A stretch of DNA of 64,000 bases from Diploptera punctata (Eukaryota; Arthropoda; Insecta; Blattodea; Blaberidae). The translations under genes were made by a program, and so were the position numbers. Positions 21,715 through 32,339 of this stretch are shown here, in pieces (within the stretch, counting starts at the first letter, position 1; each line of letters opens with the position of its first letter). The stretch lies in the NCBI GenBank assembly GCA_030220185.1, contig JASPKZ010003422.1:124001-188000 (forward strand). The letters are read 5' to 3'. The notes beneath the pieces are model-generated. The model saw only the letters and a list, made by a program, of their open reading frames with translations. It was not told the origin of the DNA and made no database searches.

Positions 21715-21745
21715 TATATATATATATATATATATATATGTATTT
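21715..21745. repeat. (TA)n microsatellite
   Basis: Alternating TA run followed by TTTATTTATTTATT. Confidence 0.9.
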
Positions 21746-22057
21746 ATTTATTTATTTAATGGTAAGGAAATACATTCCTTAATAAATTGAGTTAGATTTG
21801 AGAGTACACCTCATAATTGTAGATTTCTTTATGACTAGTTTCGATACACCTACGTTTCATTCTCAATTCCATCTAACTCAATTTATTAATTAAAATAAAC
21901 CTCATAGTGTCAACCTCGGACCTTTAGCTTAATGTGTTGATGTTGTACCCATGCCACTCCTGCCAAGCCCAAATTCCTCTCCTTTAATTCATTTCCCCAT
22001 CAACATCTTCACAATACATTATACTGATTGCCTTGGACCATGCAGTGCCACGGAGAA

Positions 22058-22063
22058 TTTATT
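22058..22063 (-). terminator. Poly(A) signal of chiffon
   Basis: An AATAAA hexamer on the minus strand lies about 140 nt past the stop at 22,203. It is the first such hexamer downstream and supports a gene end near 22,040. A real 3' splice-out at 22,208 would make it irrelevant. Confidence 0.45.
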
Positions 22064-22202
22064 GTGGACGTTTTAACCTGGAAGTGTTGTAAAATAATAA
22101 TTAAAGCATGTGGCAAACAATTCCTCCAGCCGCCCTTTTTCCACTCAAATAATATAATTTAATGAAATATATTTAAAAAATGAACACAATTAAAGACGAG
22201 GA

Positions 22203-25005
22203 TCACCTCCGTCTACGAGTGGACCACGCGTTCCACTGGAGACCAGTACATTTGCGCGGAGATGCTCGTCTCTTCAATCCATCAGCAGAAAGCGATGGGT
22301 ATTTCCTGGGTAAAGGAACAGAATGCGTGGGAGGAGAGGAAGACAAGGAAGAACTTCTCAGTCGACGATTGTTTGAAATTCCAGCGACGTAATACGAGGA
22401 AGATGAGGATAAGTCGGGCATCTTAGTCACCCTCACACAAGGCTGATACTCTACACTTTCCGTCCTTGAGAGACCGGACGTCTGTTCACTGTCAACTTCC
22501 TTCTTAACATCTTCTACCCTGTCATCAACATCTGCCTTTTCACTATCTTTCTTAACACTAGCTACAATGTTCGCACACTTGTTCGTCGGAACATTTTCGT
22601 CAATTCTATTTACTTTAGTCACTTGTTTCTTTTTCCCCCTTTGTTTTTCTGCAGGCCACCCAGTTAAATTTTTCTTTCTTTTTCGTCTTCTGCCCCTAAT
22701 ATGAAAAATCCTTCCCTCCGGTCCATCTGACATGTTCACTGTTTCACACGTTGACGAGGCACCACATTCTGAACTGTTACAAGAAGCTTCTCCGAGAAAC
22801 AACGATGGATTAATTAAGTGCATTGCTTCCTTCTCAGTTATCGTCGTCTCCTCCATACAACGACATGTTGAGAACTTGTCTATCAAAGTACAACGTCCAT
22901 CTTAGGCCCGCCGCGACATCGCAACTCGGTGCTACTCCCTACCATCATAGGGGGTGGCTCCAAGGACAGTTCTTTGACTGCTGCAGGATCTATCTCTAAC
23001 ATGTCGTCTTGTTTGCTAGATTCCAGTTCTACTTTCTTTGGTTTGCCTTTCTTGTTTTTCCTGCCAGTCTTACGACCTCTATGCGATGAGACAGGCGTCT
23101 CCTGTTTCACCTCGTCTCCGCTGTTGTCATTCTCACTGCCACTTACTTCCTCGCCATCGCTCCCAAACATCTTATCAATGTTACGAGCAATTTCATGAAG
23201 ATCTGCATCTGATTCTGATTTGAAGTCTGAATTTGGCACGGGTGCAGGAGCTATTTCAGGCTCGGAAGCTTGCGAAGTTTCAGAAGACATACCAGTATCA
23301 TTATTTGGAACATCCCGACTTGCACTTTCATCCTCTGTCGAATTACCAACAGATGTTCAGACTTTGAGTTTTCTTCTTTGGGCTTATCGGGTTCTTTTCT
23401 TCTCCGATGATGCATTAAGCTTGAGAGGATTGCTAAAGTCGATGCATGGCACCGTGGAGATTTCCTCGGCTTCTTGTCTAATAGATGTGCAAACCTGTTC
23501 CGTCTTTTCCTCACAAATCCAGATGATCCCGGACAAATCGCTGATCCTGCAACAGAAGATGTCTCTGGCATCGGCATCTCGTACGGCAGTAGGAAAGGTT
23601 TCCAATAGCATGCGTCGCTCATGTGCGCATAAGCATAGAACTCCTCACCTTCATCCTGCCTTGTGTACGTCTGATACCAGGGTTCACTTTGTGGAACAAC
23701 CTCAAATGAAAAATGTAACTTTTCCGTCGTCGGCGTGAGGTTATTTTCCACACATTCCTTCACGTTTGATTCATCTTTCTCTTCCTTTTTCTTGTCGTCA
23801 TCCTTCTCTTGTTTCTTGTCACCCTTACTTTCAGTCTCTCTCTCGGGTCTCTCCTTCGTCTCCTCCTGTGACTGCACAATCTTCTCTTTCTCAGTCGGAG
23901 CCTCGTTGCTGCACGAAACAACCTTCGAGTGTGCTCCGTTACATGTTGCCTTGCTTCCTTTAGAGTTGTTGGTTGTTCTGCCAGGAGATGGCAGTGTTGG
24001 AGGCAAAATACTCCCTTGGAAGCGAAGCCTAGACCCTGGGATTTCAAACTTGTAATAATCTAGATTATCGTGAATGAAAGCTTCGGCATGAGTACGTCGC
24101 TTGCGTTTCTTCTGCACCACTGTGTTAGTATCACAACTGCTAGCGAGGCTGCACGTCTCCATAGAACTGTCATCGCACTGCAACACTCCACAATCCTTCT
24201 TACTATTCTCACTTGACTTTTTCACATTCAATTCTTCATTTGAGTTTTCTTTGCGAGAGTTTTTATTTATTTTACTTTTACAGTCTTCTTCTTCTTCTTC
24301 TGAAGATTCAGTGGAACTTTCTTTTCTCGTTGGTTCTCCGAACATGAAACTTTCTGCTTCGTCACTAAGCAACGTCAGCTCACTCTTGCGAACTCTGAGG
24401 AACTTGGTCGGAGCCGGTTCCTCCACCTTGTGACTCTGATCTCCGTTACACTCCACTTTCTCCTCCTTCACCTCCTGCTTAATGGGAGGTTCCAAGTCTC
24501 TTTGGCTGGGATAGTACCCACTGGACCGCAGCTTGCTGTTCTTCAGCTCTATCTTGTAGTACGCCTTGTTGTCCTCTATCAGCTTCTCCTCCACAGACAG
24601 TCTCTTGCGCCTGATCGCCTGGTTGCGACACGGTGAAGACTTCACCTCCGGTTCACGAGTCACAGGAATGTCACGACTCGTGCGAGCAGGCTGTGGGTCT
24701 GCCAGACGTGTGCGAGAGGGGAATGCCTCATCCTCTGCTGTAGTCCCCAGGAGATTGCTGGGGAGCCAGATCTGCCCACGAGAGCGCAGGTGGTGACCCG
24801 AGTCACTTCCGGTGGGCGATAACTGTTGCTGCAGCGAAGGTGTGCAGTATGAAGCCGAAGCACGCCTCATGCGCTGCGGTCTGCCCCCACCTCCTCCTAT
24901 CTGGATGTCCCATTGCATGCGACGGGCAATGTTACCGGAGATTGGACTCTTCATCCCACCATGACGAGTATCATAACAGTGGCTCCATATCCCATTACAC
25001 TGGAC
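22203..25005 (-). CDS. chif: chiffon last exon: long charged C-terminal region, two frame breaks
   Basis: Acceptor ATTTTGCAG at 25,006-25,016 opens a 2.8-kb exon. It reads in one frame to about 23,350, in a second to about 22,890, and in a third to a stop at 22,203-22,205. Both shifts fit one missing base. The composition is the same throughout: Lys/Glu/Ser-rich, with basic runs (QKKRKRR, RGRRRKRKK). Visible blocks are RHGGMKSPISGNIARRMQWD near the start, two copies of a YYK[I/F]E...S[K/R]LR motif (about 24,579-24,520 and 24,078-24,019), EPWYQTYTRQDEGEEF with KPFLLPYEMP, and RKRRNRFAHLLDKKPRKSP. The region presumably corresponds to the Drosophila Chiffon tail linked to Gcn5; that is inference. 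An alternative end is splicing at GGAG|GTGATC beside the stop. The breaks could be assembly errors or a decayed allele. Confidence 0.75.
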
Positions 25006-25274
25006 CTGCAAAATACAGCCCAACACCATAACTCATTGCAAACAACAAAGTTCAATTCTTTATTAGGATATTTAGGTGCTCACGTTTTCTTTGTAAAGCA
25101 ATTTTTTTTTCTGACTCTGAAAGAAACTAATGACTGAGATGATGTTGAAATTGAGAAGGGGTAATTTTCTATCACCTTTTTCCCCCTCTATTGTGACCTT
25201 TAGTCTTTTTTGCTGCACTATGTCCCTAATTACGTAATCAAATTATAAGTTATTCTTATTATTGCTATTATTAT

Positions 25275-25620
25275 CATCTTAAGTCCACCGCTGTGGTCTC
25301 AAGGTAGTGTTCTGCCTTGTCACGCAGCAGGGCCCGGGTTTGAGTCCCCTGTCGGGGCAGTTTTTCTGGGTGAGGGTTTTTTAATCGGGTTTTTCCCTCA
25401 CCTGTAAGAACAAATGGTCAGGAAAACTTTTAAGCCCAAACGGTCCCCAAAATCATATGGGCCATCAATCATCATCCTTCACCAGTGGTGGAAATCAACG
25501 GGGACGCAACCGTCACCTACAATTCCCTAGTAAAGCTGCAGGAGCATAGGATGAAAATGCAGTGAAGGACCTGCCCTTTGGGCAGAATTCAACTACAGGT
25601 GGATATGGATTATTATCTTT
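25275..25620 (+). repeat. SINE-like repeat, family A
   Basis: CCACCGCTGTGGTCTCAAGG, 'GTTTTTCTGGGTGAGGG', 'CGGTCCCCAAAATCATATGG', with several single-base insertions. Confidence 0.85.
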
Positions 25621-25870
25621 CTCATGAGGGTAGCGGGACCTCCATCGGGCCCCTCGCCAGGTGGTGGATAGGGGGAAGCTCGGCAGATATGTCAGGTACC
25701 AGGGAAATCAAATACCTGGGGTAAACCAACCAGTGAAAAGGAGCAGCTGACCAGATTGGACGGCTTATCATGGGCAGACTTAGCTCAAGAGGCGTCTCGA
25801 GAAGATGACTATAATCAACTCCCGCAGCGGTAAGATAGCAGCCCTATGACCTGCACTTGCAAGAAGAAGA
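25620..25870. repeat. GC-rich block, probable repeat of unknown class
   Basis: Distinctly GC-richer than its surroundings ('GGGCCCCTCGCCAGGTGG', 'ACTCCCGCAGCGG'), ending AAGAAGAAGAAG. No second copy in the window. It resembles the leader part of some insect non-LTR elements, but this is a guess. Confidence 0.35.
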
Positions 25871-26520
25871 AGAATATTATTATCTTAATATTTTTTTTTG
25901 TTCTTTGCTTGTCAACTGTATGTTGTGTTTATTATTAATCAAGTTGTAGATAATTCATTATCATCACTAGGGAGTGCATTTTCATGTCCTAAAAGTTAAG
26001 ATTGCAACACAGTATAGCTGTAAAATTAATTTAATAATCACTTAAATATTTTTTTATAATATAAATTAGAAAAACATTTCTCAATACTTTATATGGGATC
26101 TAGCAATATTACCTTTATTTTATATGTCTTAATTTTAAATTTAAAATAAATAATGTTATATTTACATAAATATTATACTAATCTGTGTTGCATTCTTAAT
26201 TTTAGAACCTAAAAATGTTTTATTAATAAGAATTAAATGAATCGTGAATTCTTCCAGAAAAGTGTCCATCTGACTTTAATACGCCATGCAGCAGGCAAGG
26301 GAGGCTGATGGGATTCTTGAACAATTGACAATTACATTAAATGCAGACAGCAGCGACACCAGTGATGAGGCACAAAATGAAGGTAAGATTTTTTATTTAA
26401 CGATACATGAGAAGGGTTTTTTTTTTCAAATAAAAAATTATGTTCTTTATGCATTTAACATAGTTTTGAAGTGATGCGTAGAATTGTTTCTTCGTGAATT
26501 TATTAGAATTGTGAATATTT
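25870..26520. other. Unassigned intron sequence; weak plus-strand exon-like segment
   Basis: 26,256-26,382 has an acceptor (TTCTTCCAG), an ATG-led frame MQQAREADGILEQL...SSDTSDEAQNE and a donor (GAAG|GTAAGA). No upstream frame is open through the acceptor, and it runs opposite to chiffon inside its last intron. Confidence 0.3.
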
Positions 26521-26710
26521 TCGAGAATAGTGTGTTTCGTAGCAACAAATGAGAAATCTCATATTTTTGTTTCATTTTCAATTTTGCGTAATAAAACAAG
26601 CATTTATTTGTAATATTTACGTTCTGGATAAACAGAAAGTGCTATGATTTAATATTCCGTGTGGTACATAAAGCGGCCCCTCCCTCTGAATATCCATATT
26701 GGCAAAACTT
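26520..26710 (+). repeat. Dispersed repeat, also at 60,445-60,640
   Basis: GAATAGTGTGTTTCGTAGCA, 'TTACGTTCTGGATAAACA' and 'GTGTGGTACATAA' occur in both, in the same order and orientation. Confidence 0.75.
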
Positions 26711-26872
26711 CAGAGCTGTAGACTGTGGCTGCACTATAGTGCATTTGGTCATTTTTAAAGTAATGAGATTTCTTCTATTTACATAGTAACCAAGACTGCA
26801 CATCAACAATATCAGTTACATAGTGACTCATAATAATAAATGTTATTGGTGTTTGGATAGGACATGTCTCAC

Positions 26873-27041
26873 CTCCAAACTTTCTTTCTGTTGCAGCAGC
26901 ATTTTGCTTCCTTCTTCAGGGGTCTTGTTGCCTCCTGAACTTGCTTTGACTGGAGCGTTTGTGTCCAAAGTCAGAGAATGCAACTTGACAACACTGCGTA
27001 GAGACCTGCGACAGTTCCCACTCACTTCAGATTCACAATCA
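26873..27041 (-). CDS. chif: chiffon exon F: linker
   Basis: This exon is 169 bp, with acceptor GTGTTCCAG and donor GAG|GTGAGA. The first T completes AGT after the AG left by exon E. It encodes DCESEVSGNCRRSLRSVV...NKTPEEGSK...QQKESLE and ends in phase 0, which fits the large last exon. No known domain is seen; the composition is polar and probably disordered. It is linked to the gene by position, strand and exact phase match at both sides, so it is less certain than the motif-bearing exons. Confidence 0.75.
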
Positions 27042-27164
27042 CTGGAACACAAACACGTCACTTCCTACCACCACTGCACACTTTCCACATATATCACATA
27101 TGCATGTAAAACATGGTAACTGACATTTGGGCTCAAATGAGATATTAATTGTAATCAGTAGTAA

Positions 27165-27255
27165 AGAGAAAAATTCTAGCCTGAACTAGGAATTGAACCC
27201 TGAACTTCGGCTTTCCATGCTGATGCTCTGACCACTGAGCTAATTCAGGCTTCAT
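27165..27255 (-). repeat. tRNA-like repeat, GCCTGAA variant
   Basis: The body (27,179-27,251) reads on the minus strand GCCTGAATTAGCTCAGTGGT...GGTTCAATTCC...TTCAGGC. Flank AAAGAGAAAAATTCTA. Closely matches 54,633-54,705. Confidence 0.8.
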
Positions 27256-27331
27256 TCCCACCCAAGCATAAATCGTTCCTTTACCTTACTCTCTTGGTCC
27301 CACATTCAATGTATTCACAAATACACAATGA

Positions 27332-28075
27332 ATGACTTCTACATTAAGATCTATTATTGATAACAACTCAGGACCAGGAATTACATGTGCATTATTTTCA
27401 TTTTATCAACCAGCAGGATACCACACAACAAATTTTAATGCAGAAGTAACGGCTATTCATATTTCACTCCAACAATTACTATACAGAATAAATAAATTTC
27501 AAAATGCTGTCATGCTCTCTGATTCTAAGGCAGCAATATATGCAATAAATTTACACAAAATGAAGTCAATACAAATTAAAGAGTGCTACAAAATGATTCA
27601 ACAACTTCAAAAACTGCAGAAAAGAATTCAATTGCAATGGATACCTGCACATTGTGGAATTGCTGGAAATGACACTGCTGATTTTCTTGCCAAAAAAGAC
27701 TCCAATTTAATTCAGAATACTACTAAAAGCTTACCTTTTGCATCCATAAAAAGAATAATTAAAAACAAATATAAAATCAAACAAAACCAATACCTGTGTA
27801 ATAAAGCCAAAGACAAAAAATGGAATATTTTAGTAAAGAAGCCAGATATTGTTACAGTAGCAAAATTTAGACTGCTTACAGAACATGACTATTTGGCCAA
27901 ACATTTATATAAAATAGGAATCCACACGAATCCAAATTGTCCTCTATGCAACAAAGATGAAGAAATGAACGAAGAACATCTACAAACCTGTGAGGTATTA
28001 CCTGTTGGATCCACCATAGAGAAATATTGGAGAGCAAGAACGTTAATCGCTTCGTTGCCAAGGGCCAGCATTTGA
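27332..28075 (+). mobile_element. Non-LTR retrotransposon RNase H domain, 247-codon open frame
   Basis: Encodes an RNase H fold: an early acidic strand (NAEVTAIHISLQQLL), the catalytic SDSKAA segment, and WIPAHCGIAGNDTADFLAKK with the final catalytic Asp. After it comes a Cys/His cluster, CPLCNKDEEMNEEHLQTC, as at the C-terminus of I/Jockey-type elements. No reverse transcriptase lies upstream, so it is 5'-truncated. Its frame is still open over about 740 bp, so insertion is probably recent. Flanked by inverted copies of AGCTAAAGCTATTACT-type sequence (28,120 and 28,280). Confidence 0.85.
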
Positions 28076-28104
28076 AAACAACAACATTAAGAACGGATCC
28101 ACAC

Positions 28105-28345
28105 AGCTATAGCATTATTTATTAAATTAATATTAAGAAGCTAAAGCTATTACTGTGATAGAAATAAGTAAATTAATGAACACAAATTACTGGTAAGCAG
28201 AAAAATTCCCGGTTCAGGCAAAAATGTTTCTTTTTACCATTGATTACAATAATTTAGTTGTGTACATTAATTTACTTATTTCTATCATAGTAACAGCTTT
28301 AGCTTCTTAATATTAATTTAATGAGATATTGATTGTTTGGAACAT
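28105..28345. repeat. Inverted repeat, AGCTAAAGCTATTACT family
   Basis: TTAATATTAAGAAGCTAAAG at 28,124 is mirrored near 28,315. The centre includes a partial tRNA-like B-box (TTCCCGGTTCAGGC). Related single copies lie at 51,640, 52,630 and 53,930. Confidence 0.7.
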
Positions 28346-28744
28346 GCATGTTCCCCTAGTGTGACTTTCATTCTTTCTTCATTATGTATAGCTGATGAAA
28401 CAAATCCATTGCTTATTTGTGTTTGTTTCGCTTTAGAACAATCCATATTGTGTACAAGCTGCATTGATGTACATATGTACATTTGTTTTTAGTTCCTTGT
28501 TTACCTAATAACAAGGTGAGTGCCCACGAGGTTGTAGGAATTAAAGTAGGAAAAGATCTGCTAGGCCTCGAATGCTCTAACACCATCAGAGTAAAAAAAA
28601 AACAAGAATTAACCAAGAAAGGCTAAACACGAAAGACAAGATTTGTGTCATCAGCCATGACTGGATGCACGTAATGAAGCATGAATAACAGCAGACTTAA
28701 GCGAGTGAACCTCGTCTTATGAGTTGAAGGCAATTTAACAGTCG

Positions 28745-28960
28745 ATGAGTGTGTTGTCTTCTGAGGTGAATGGGTTAAATTGTGCAGGGTTCAAGTTCTT
28801 TTATGAAATCTTCAGACTCAGGACACGTCTTAAATTCCCTACCGGAGGAATTGGATTTTTCCATCGAGGCCAGCTAAGTTTAAACCTCAGGACCAGAGAC
28901 AAGGTAGATAACCACCAGACCACTGCGGCCATATACAGAATCTTGTATTCTGAGAGTAAT
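28745..28960 (-). repeat. Family E SINE, decayed
   Basis: 'GAAATCTTCAGACTCAGGAC', 'AAATTCCCTACCGGAGGAAT', and a reversed head 'AACCACCAGACCACTGCGGC'. Confidence 0.6.
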
Positions 28961-29019
28961 TCAGTAGTTTTTTTTTAATATGTCAACAGATGGCAGAAGT
29001 ACTGTACGTACAATTTGGT

Positions 29020-29380
29020 CTTGTCCACCGCTGTGGTCTCAAGGTAGCGTGCTGCCTTGTCACGCAGCGGGCCTGGGTTCGATCCTCGGTCGTGACTAGT
29101 TTTCTGGGTGAGGTTTCTTTTTCGGGGTTTTTCCTCACCTGTAAGTTAAATGTGAGGAAACTTTAAGGCCCAAACGGTCCCCGAACACCATCTGCCCGTC
29201 ATTACCATCAATATCATATTCACCTAATTAGATTAAGTTTAGTTTAAGGCCTCTCCACACGCATCATCAACTCTCATATTGGCGCCCCAACCTCAGAAAT
29301 GGGTTACAAGTATGCCATGTCAGGAGAGAACACCAGAAAGGCCAAAATGACAACCTGAGGCAATTGAAAAAAAAAAAAAA
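29020..29380 (+). repeat. SINE-like repeat, family A
   Basis: GTCCACCGCTGTGGTCTCAA...GGGTTCGATCCTCGG, full body, family C-like distal part and an A16-type tail. Confidence 0.88.
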
Positions 29381-29564
29381 AGTTGGTCATTGACACAAAT
29401 AACTTCAAAATGTCAGTTACCATGTTTTACACCTGAATCTCTCAAATATTGAGAAGCAACAAGAAATCCTACCCATTAAATATATTTTTTGCACGAGAGT
29501 GAAGTACTTATAGGAATGGCAACCATGATTGAAAGTTCAATTTCCTAAATTTCAGGACTGCCAA

Positions 29565-30010
29565 CCTATAAATAAGTAAATAACTATACTGTAATATTAG
29601 AAATTACCTACCTAGGGCTGGAGTAAAACCACTGCCCTTTATGTATACTACGTACAATGTATATACAAAATAAATCACTGCATTTTAAATGTACTGAACT
29701 TTATTTGAAACAATAAATTTACACTTGCTGCCATTTTACCCCTGACTGGTGTCATGGCCTGCTGTAGTGTCAACTAAATTATTTTGAGCATTTATTGTAT
29801 ATACATTAGCCAGAGTGCTAACATCTGTCAGTTTATAATGAATGCAAATATTTCCAACAAAGATGTCATTATTTTACTATTATTTATTATTTTGAAAACA
29901 CCATCGTGCAAAAAATAATGTACAATACATGTTTGTGAAGTGTTTTAGAGAATCTCAGTAATTAAAAACCACTCCCCAACCTCGCATTGTACATACTATT
30001 ACAGTACATT
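29565..30010 (-). repeat. Dispersed repeat, inverted relative of 13,800-14,345
   Basis: Contains 'ACTGCCCTTTATGTATACTA', 'GGCCTGCTGTAGTGTCAACT' and 'TTTTGAAAACACCATCGTGC', mirroring the other copy. Confidence 0.7.
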
Positions 30011-30289
30011 AAATAATGAGTGGGTGTATAAAGAGAGTTAACTCCATCCCCATTTTATCTTTTCACACATCAAGAATACAAAATTATGAGTTACCATGAA
30101 ATATACTGTCACTATGAGGTCTGACCTACAATATTAATATTTAGTTTTTTATTAGACAGAAAAAAGAAGTCACTTTTTTCTAGCTACACCTTAACCGCTC
30201 TTGGAGTGACCTTAACATAAACAAACACCAATTGTATCCTTCCACCATTCGCACCACAATTGACAGGGAGCATGTGTCAAGTACATAAA

Positions 30290-30720
30290 ACATGTGATAT
30301 ATATTTAACTTTTATATGGGTTTAATTTATGGTGAAATTAAATGTTTCTTACCTCTCCTCATATAAATCTTCTAGTAGATTGCGATTTCGAGACCATAAC
30401 GGTCTTATCTCCAGCCACTTTTTTGACGACTGATGTTATGTTGATTGGAAGAAACTCTTCTTCTTCCCTCTGTTGGTGGACCGATGAACCTCTGGATCAG
30501 GTCACAATTTGGGGAATTTCGAAGTTCATAAGTTTTCCTTTGTTTTTCTGAATGTGGATCTTTTCCCAAACCATAAGTTCCTTTTTTGTTTGTCTATTTG
30601 TTTAATTAGACTGGCTTTTGATTCAATTAAATGTTTTTCGAACCAACAAAAATTGTATTTCTGTCTCATTTTGTTGCTGAGAAATAATGTTTCTAAGAGT
30701 GTATACATCAATTTGGGACA
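30290..30720 (-). mobile_element. Penelope-like element, 3' fragment
   Basis: Minus-strand codons read ...ELMVWEKIHIQKNKGKLMNF-like with the usual IQRFIGPP end. The tail CTTACCTC lies outward at about 30,345. Abuts the mariner element's left TA. Confidence 0.7.
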
Positions 30721-30727
30721 CACTGTA

Positions 30728-32053
30728 CAGGGTGGACCGCTCGAATGGACCTAATTTCAATTGCTTGTTACTGGCAAACGGTTGAAGATAGAAACTTAAA
30801 ACAACGTTCATATTACAGAAAAACTCACCAAGTTTTGATATCCAGATAACCACATCTCTATATGAGCCCCAGCAGTCACTGTGACGATATCAAAGCGATG
30901 AACAATTTCTTGCCAAGTACGTTGGAGTATGTCTTCTGGAATGTTCTCAATAGCCTCTATGATGCGCTCACGAAGATCACGAAGGTCTTTGACTGGGGTG
31001 GTATAAACTTTATCTTTGACATAGCCCCAGAGAAAGAAATCCAGTGGTGTTAAATCGGGAGATCTCGGGGGCCACGCGATTGGTCCTCCCCTACCAATCC
31101 AACGGCCAGGGAAAATGTTGTCCAAAGTCGTACGAACTTCATTGGACCAGTGGGGAGGAGCACCATCTTGCTGGAAAACGATGTTAGGCTGCAGTTGTTC
31201 AATTTGTGGAAAGAAGAACTGCTCCAGCATGTCAAGATATGTGGTACCACGAACAGTTTTCTCGGCGAAGGAAAACGGTCCAATGACCTTATTATGTGAC
31301 AAACTGCACCAAACATTCATCTTCGGACTATCACGAACATGCTCTTGAATAGCGTGAGGATTCTCCGATCGCCAGATCCGCACATTATGCCGGTTTACCT
31401 TGCCTGACAAATGGAAAGTGGCTTCGTCCGAGAAGAAAATCTTGGTCATGAAGTCAGGATCAGCGCCGAGACGGTCCAGCATCGTATTGGCGAATTCCAC
31501 TCGTTTCGGCATGTCATTCGGCTCCAGACGTTGCACTAACTGCACTTTATATGCGTGCAGTTTGAGGCGTTTGTGGACAATCCGCTGTAATGTCGATTTT
31601 GGTATTTGAAGTTCCCGCGAAGCTCTTCTTAATGACTTCCGGGGGCTTCGCTCAAATGCGGCTTGAACATTTGCTACCATTTCATCGGATGCTCTGCGAC
31701 CACCACCATGCTTCTTCAACACAGATCCTGTAGCTAATAATGTATCACGCCACTTCTTTATGCTTCTAGCAGTTGGAGCATCACGGTTAAACACACGCCG
31801 GAACTCCCTTTGAACTCTAATGATTGATTTAAACTCCGCATACCACAAAACAGCTTGTGATTTCATCTGCGGAGTCGCCATTTTCACAAACAATTAAATC
31901 TAAGAACGAGAAACGTATCTTTGTGCCATCTACCGACAGGATTCGAAACTTGGTGAGTTTTTCTGTACTATGAACGTTGTTTTAAGTTTCTATCTTCAAC
32001 CGTTTGCCAGTAACAAGCAATTGAAATTAGGTCCATTCGAGCGGTCCACCCTG
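30728..32053 (-). mobile_element. DD41D mariner-type transposon, near intact
   Basis: 1,326 bp between TA duplications. The 108-bp terminal inverted repeats start CAGGGTGGACCGCTCGAATG; one mismatch was seen between them. It encodes one open transposase on the minus strand and sits in the 18-kb chiffon intron in the same orientation as the gene. Near-identical ends and an open frame point to a young insertion. Confidence 0.93.
30808..31893 (-). CDS. Mariner-family transposase (DD41D)
   Basis: 361 codons without a stop; the likely start is the MATPQMKSQ methionine at 31,881. The N-terminal half has helix-turn-helix DNA-binding segments (RVQREFRRVFNRDAPTARSI and SPRKSLRRASRELQIPKST). The catalytic triad is visible: FFSDEATFH, FQQDGAPPHW, and SPDLTPLDFFLWG. 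The number of residues between the second and third Asp is 41, which puts it in the DD41D branch of the IS630-Tc1-mariner superfamily. The last codons run into the left inverted repeat. It would cut and paste its own element at TA sites. All three catalytic residues and the WPPRSPDL block are present, so it may encode active enzyme; no frame damage was noticed. Confidence 0.92.
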   Translation of the reverse strand: MFVKMATPQMKSQAVLWYAEFKSIIRVQREFRRVFNRDAPTARSIKKWRDTLLATGSVLKKHGGGRRASDEMVANVQAAFERSPRKSLRRASRELQIPKSTLQRIVHKRLKLHAYKVQLVQRLEPNDMPKRVEFANTMLDRLGADPDFMTKIFFSDEATFHLSGKVNRHNVRIWRSENPHAIQEHVRDSPKMNVWCSLSHNKVIGPFSFAEKTVRGTTYLDMLEQFFFPQIEQLQPNIVFQQDGAPPHWSNEVRTTLDNIFPGRWIGRGGPIAWPPRSPDLTPLDFFLWGYVKDKVYTTPVKDLRDLRERIIEAIENIPEDILQRTWQEIVHRFDIVTVTAGAHIEMWLSGYQNLVSFSVI

Positions 32054-32339
32054 TATTTTAGAATATTTTCTATGTTTTGAATATTATTATTTTCATTCAC
32101 CAAGAGTAACAAGTATATTTAGAGGATGTATTTTTAATTTAATGAAGGGAACTACTTTTCCGCATACTTATTGCTTCTACATCGTATGTCGGTGTCCATA
32201 ACCAATGAAAAGCGAGCAGGTCACATGGTTTTGTTTTGAAGAGGATCACTTTAAGAGCAGATAGCATGTAGATAACTCATTTTTCACTGTTTACACACCC
32301 ACCCGAGAAATATATAACATAAGGAACAATAATCACAAC

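Noticed and set aside
22929..25137. Many open frames on the plus strand across the chiffon last exon
   Set aside because: They are antisense shadows of the Lys/Glu/Ser-rich coding strand; composition is Ser/Phe/Leu-rich with no motifs.
27332..28075. RNase H frame as a host ribonuclease gene
   Set aside because: The HCGIAGNDTAD signature plus the C-terminal Cys/His cluster is typical of non-LTR retrotransposons, and repeats flank it.
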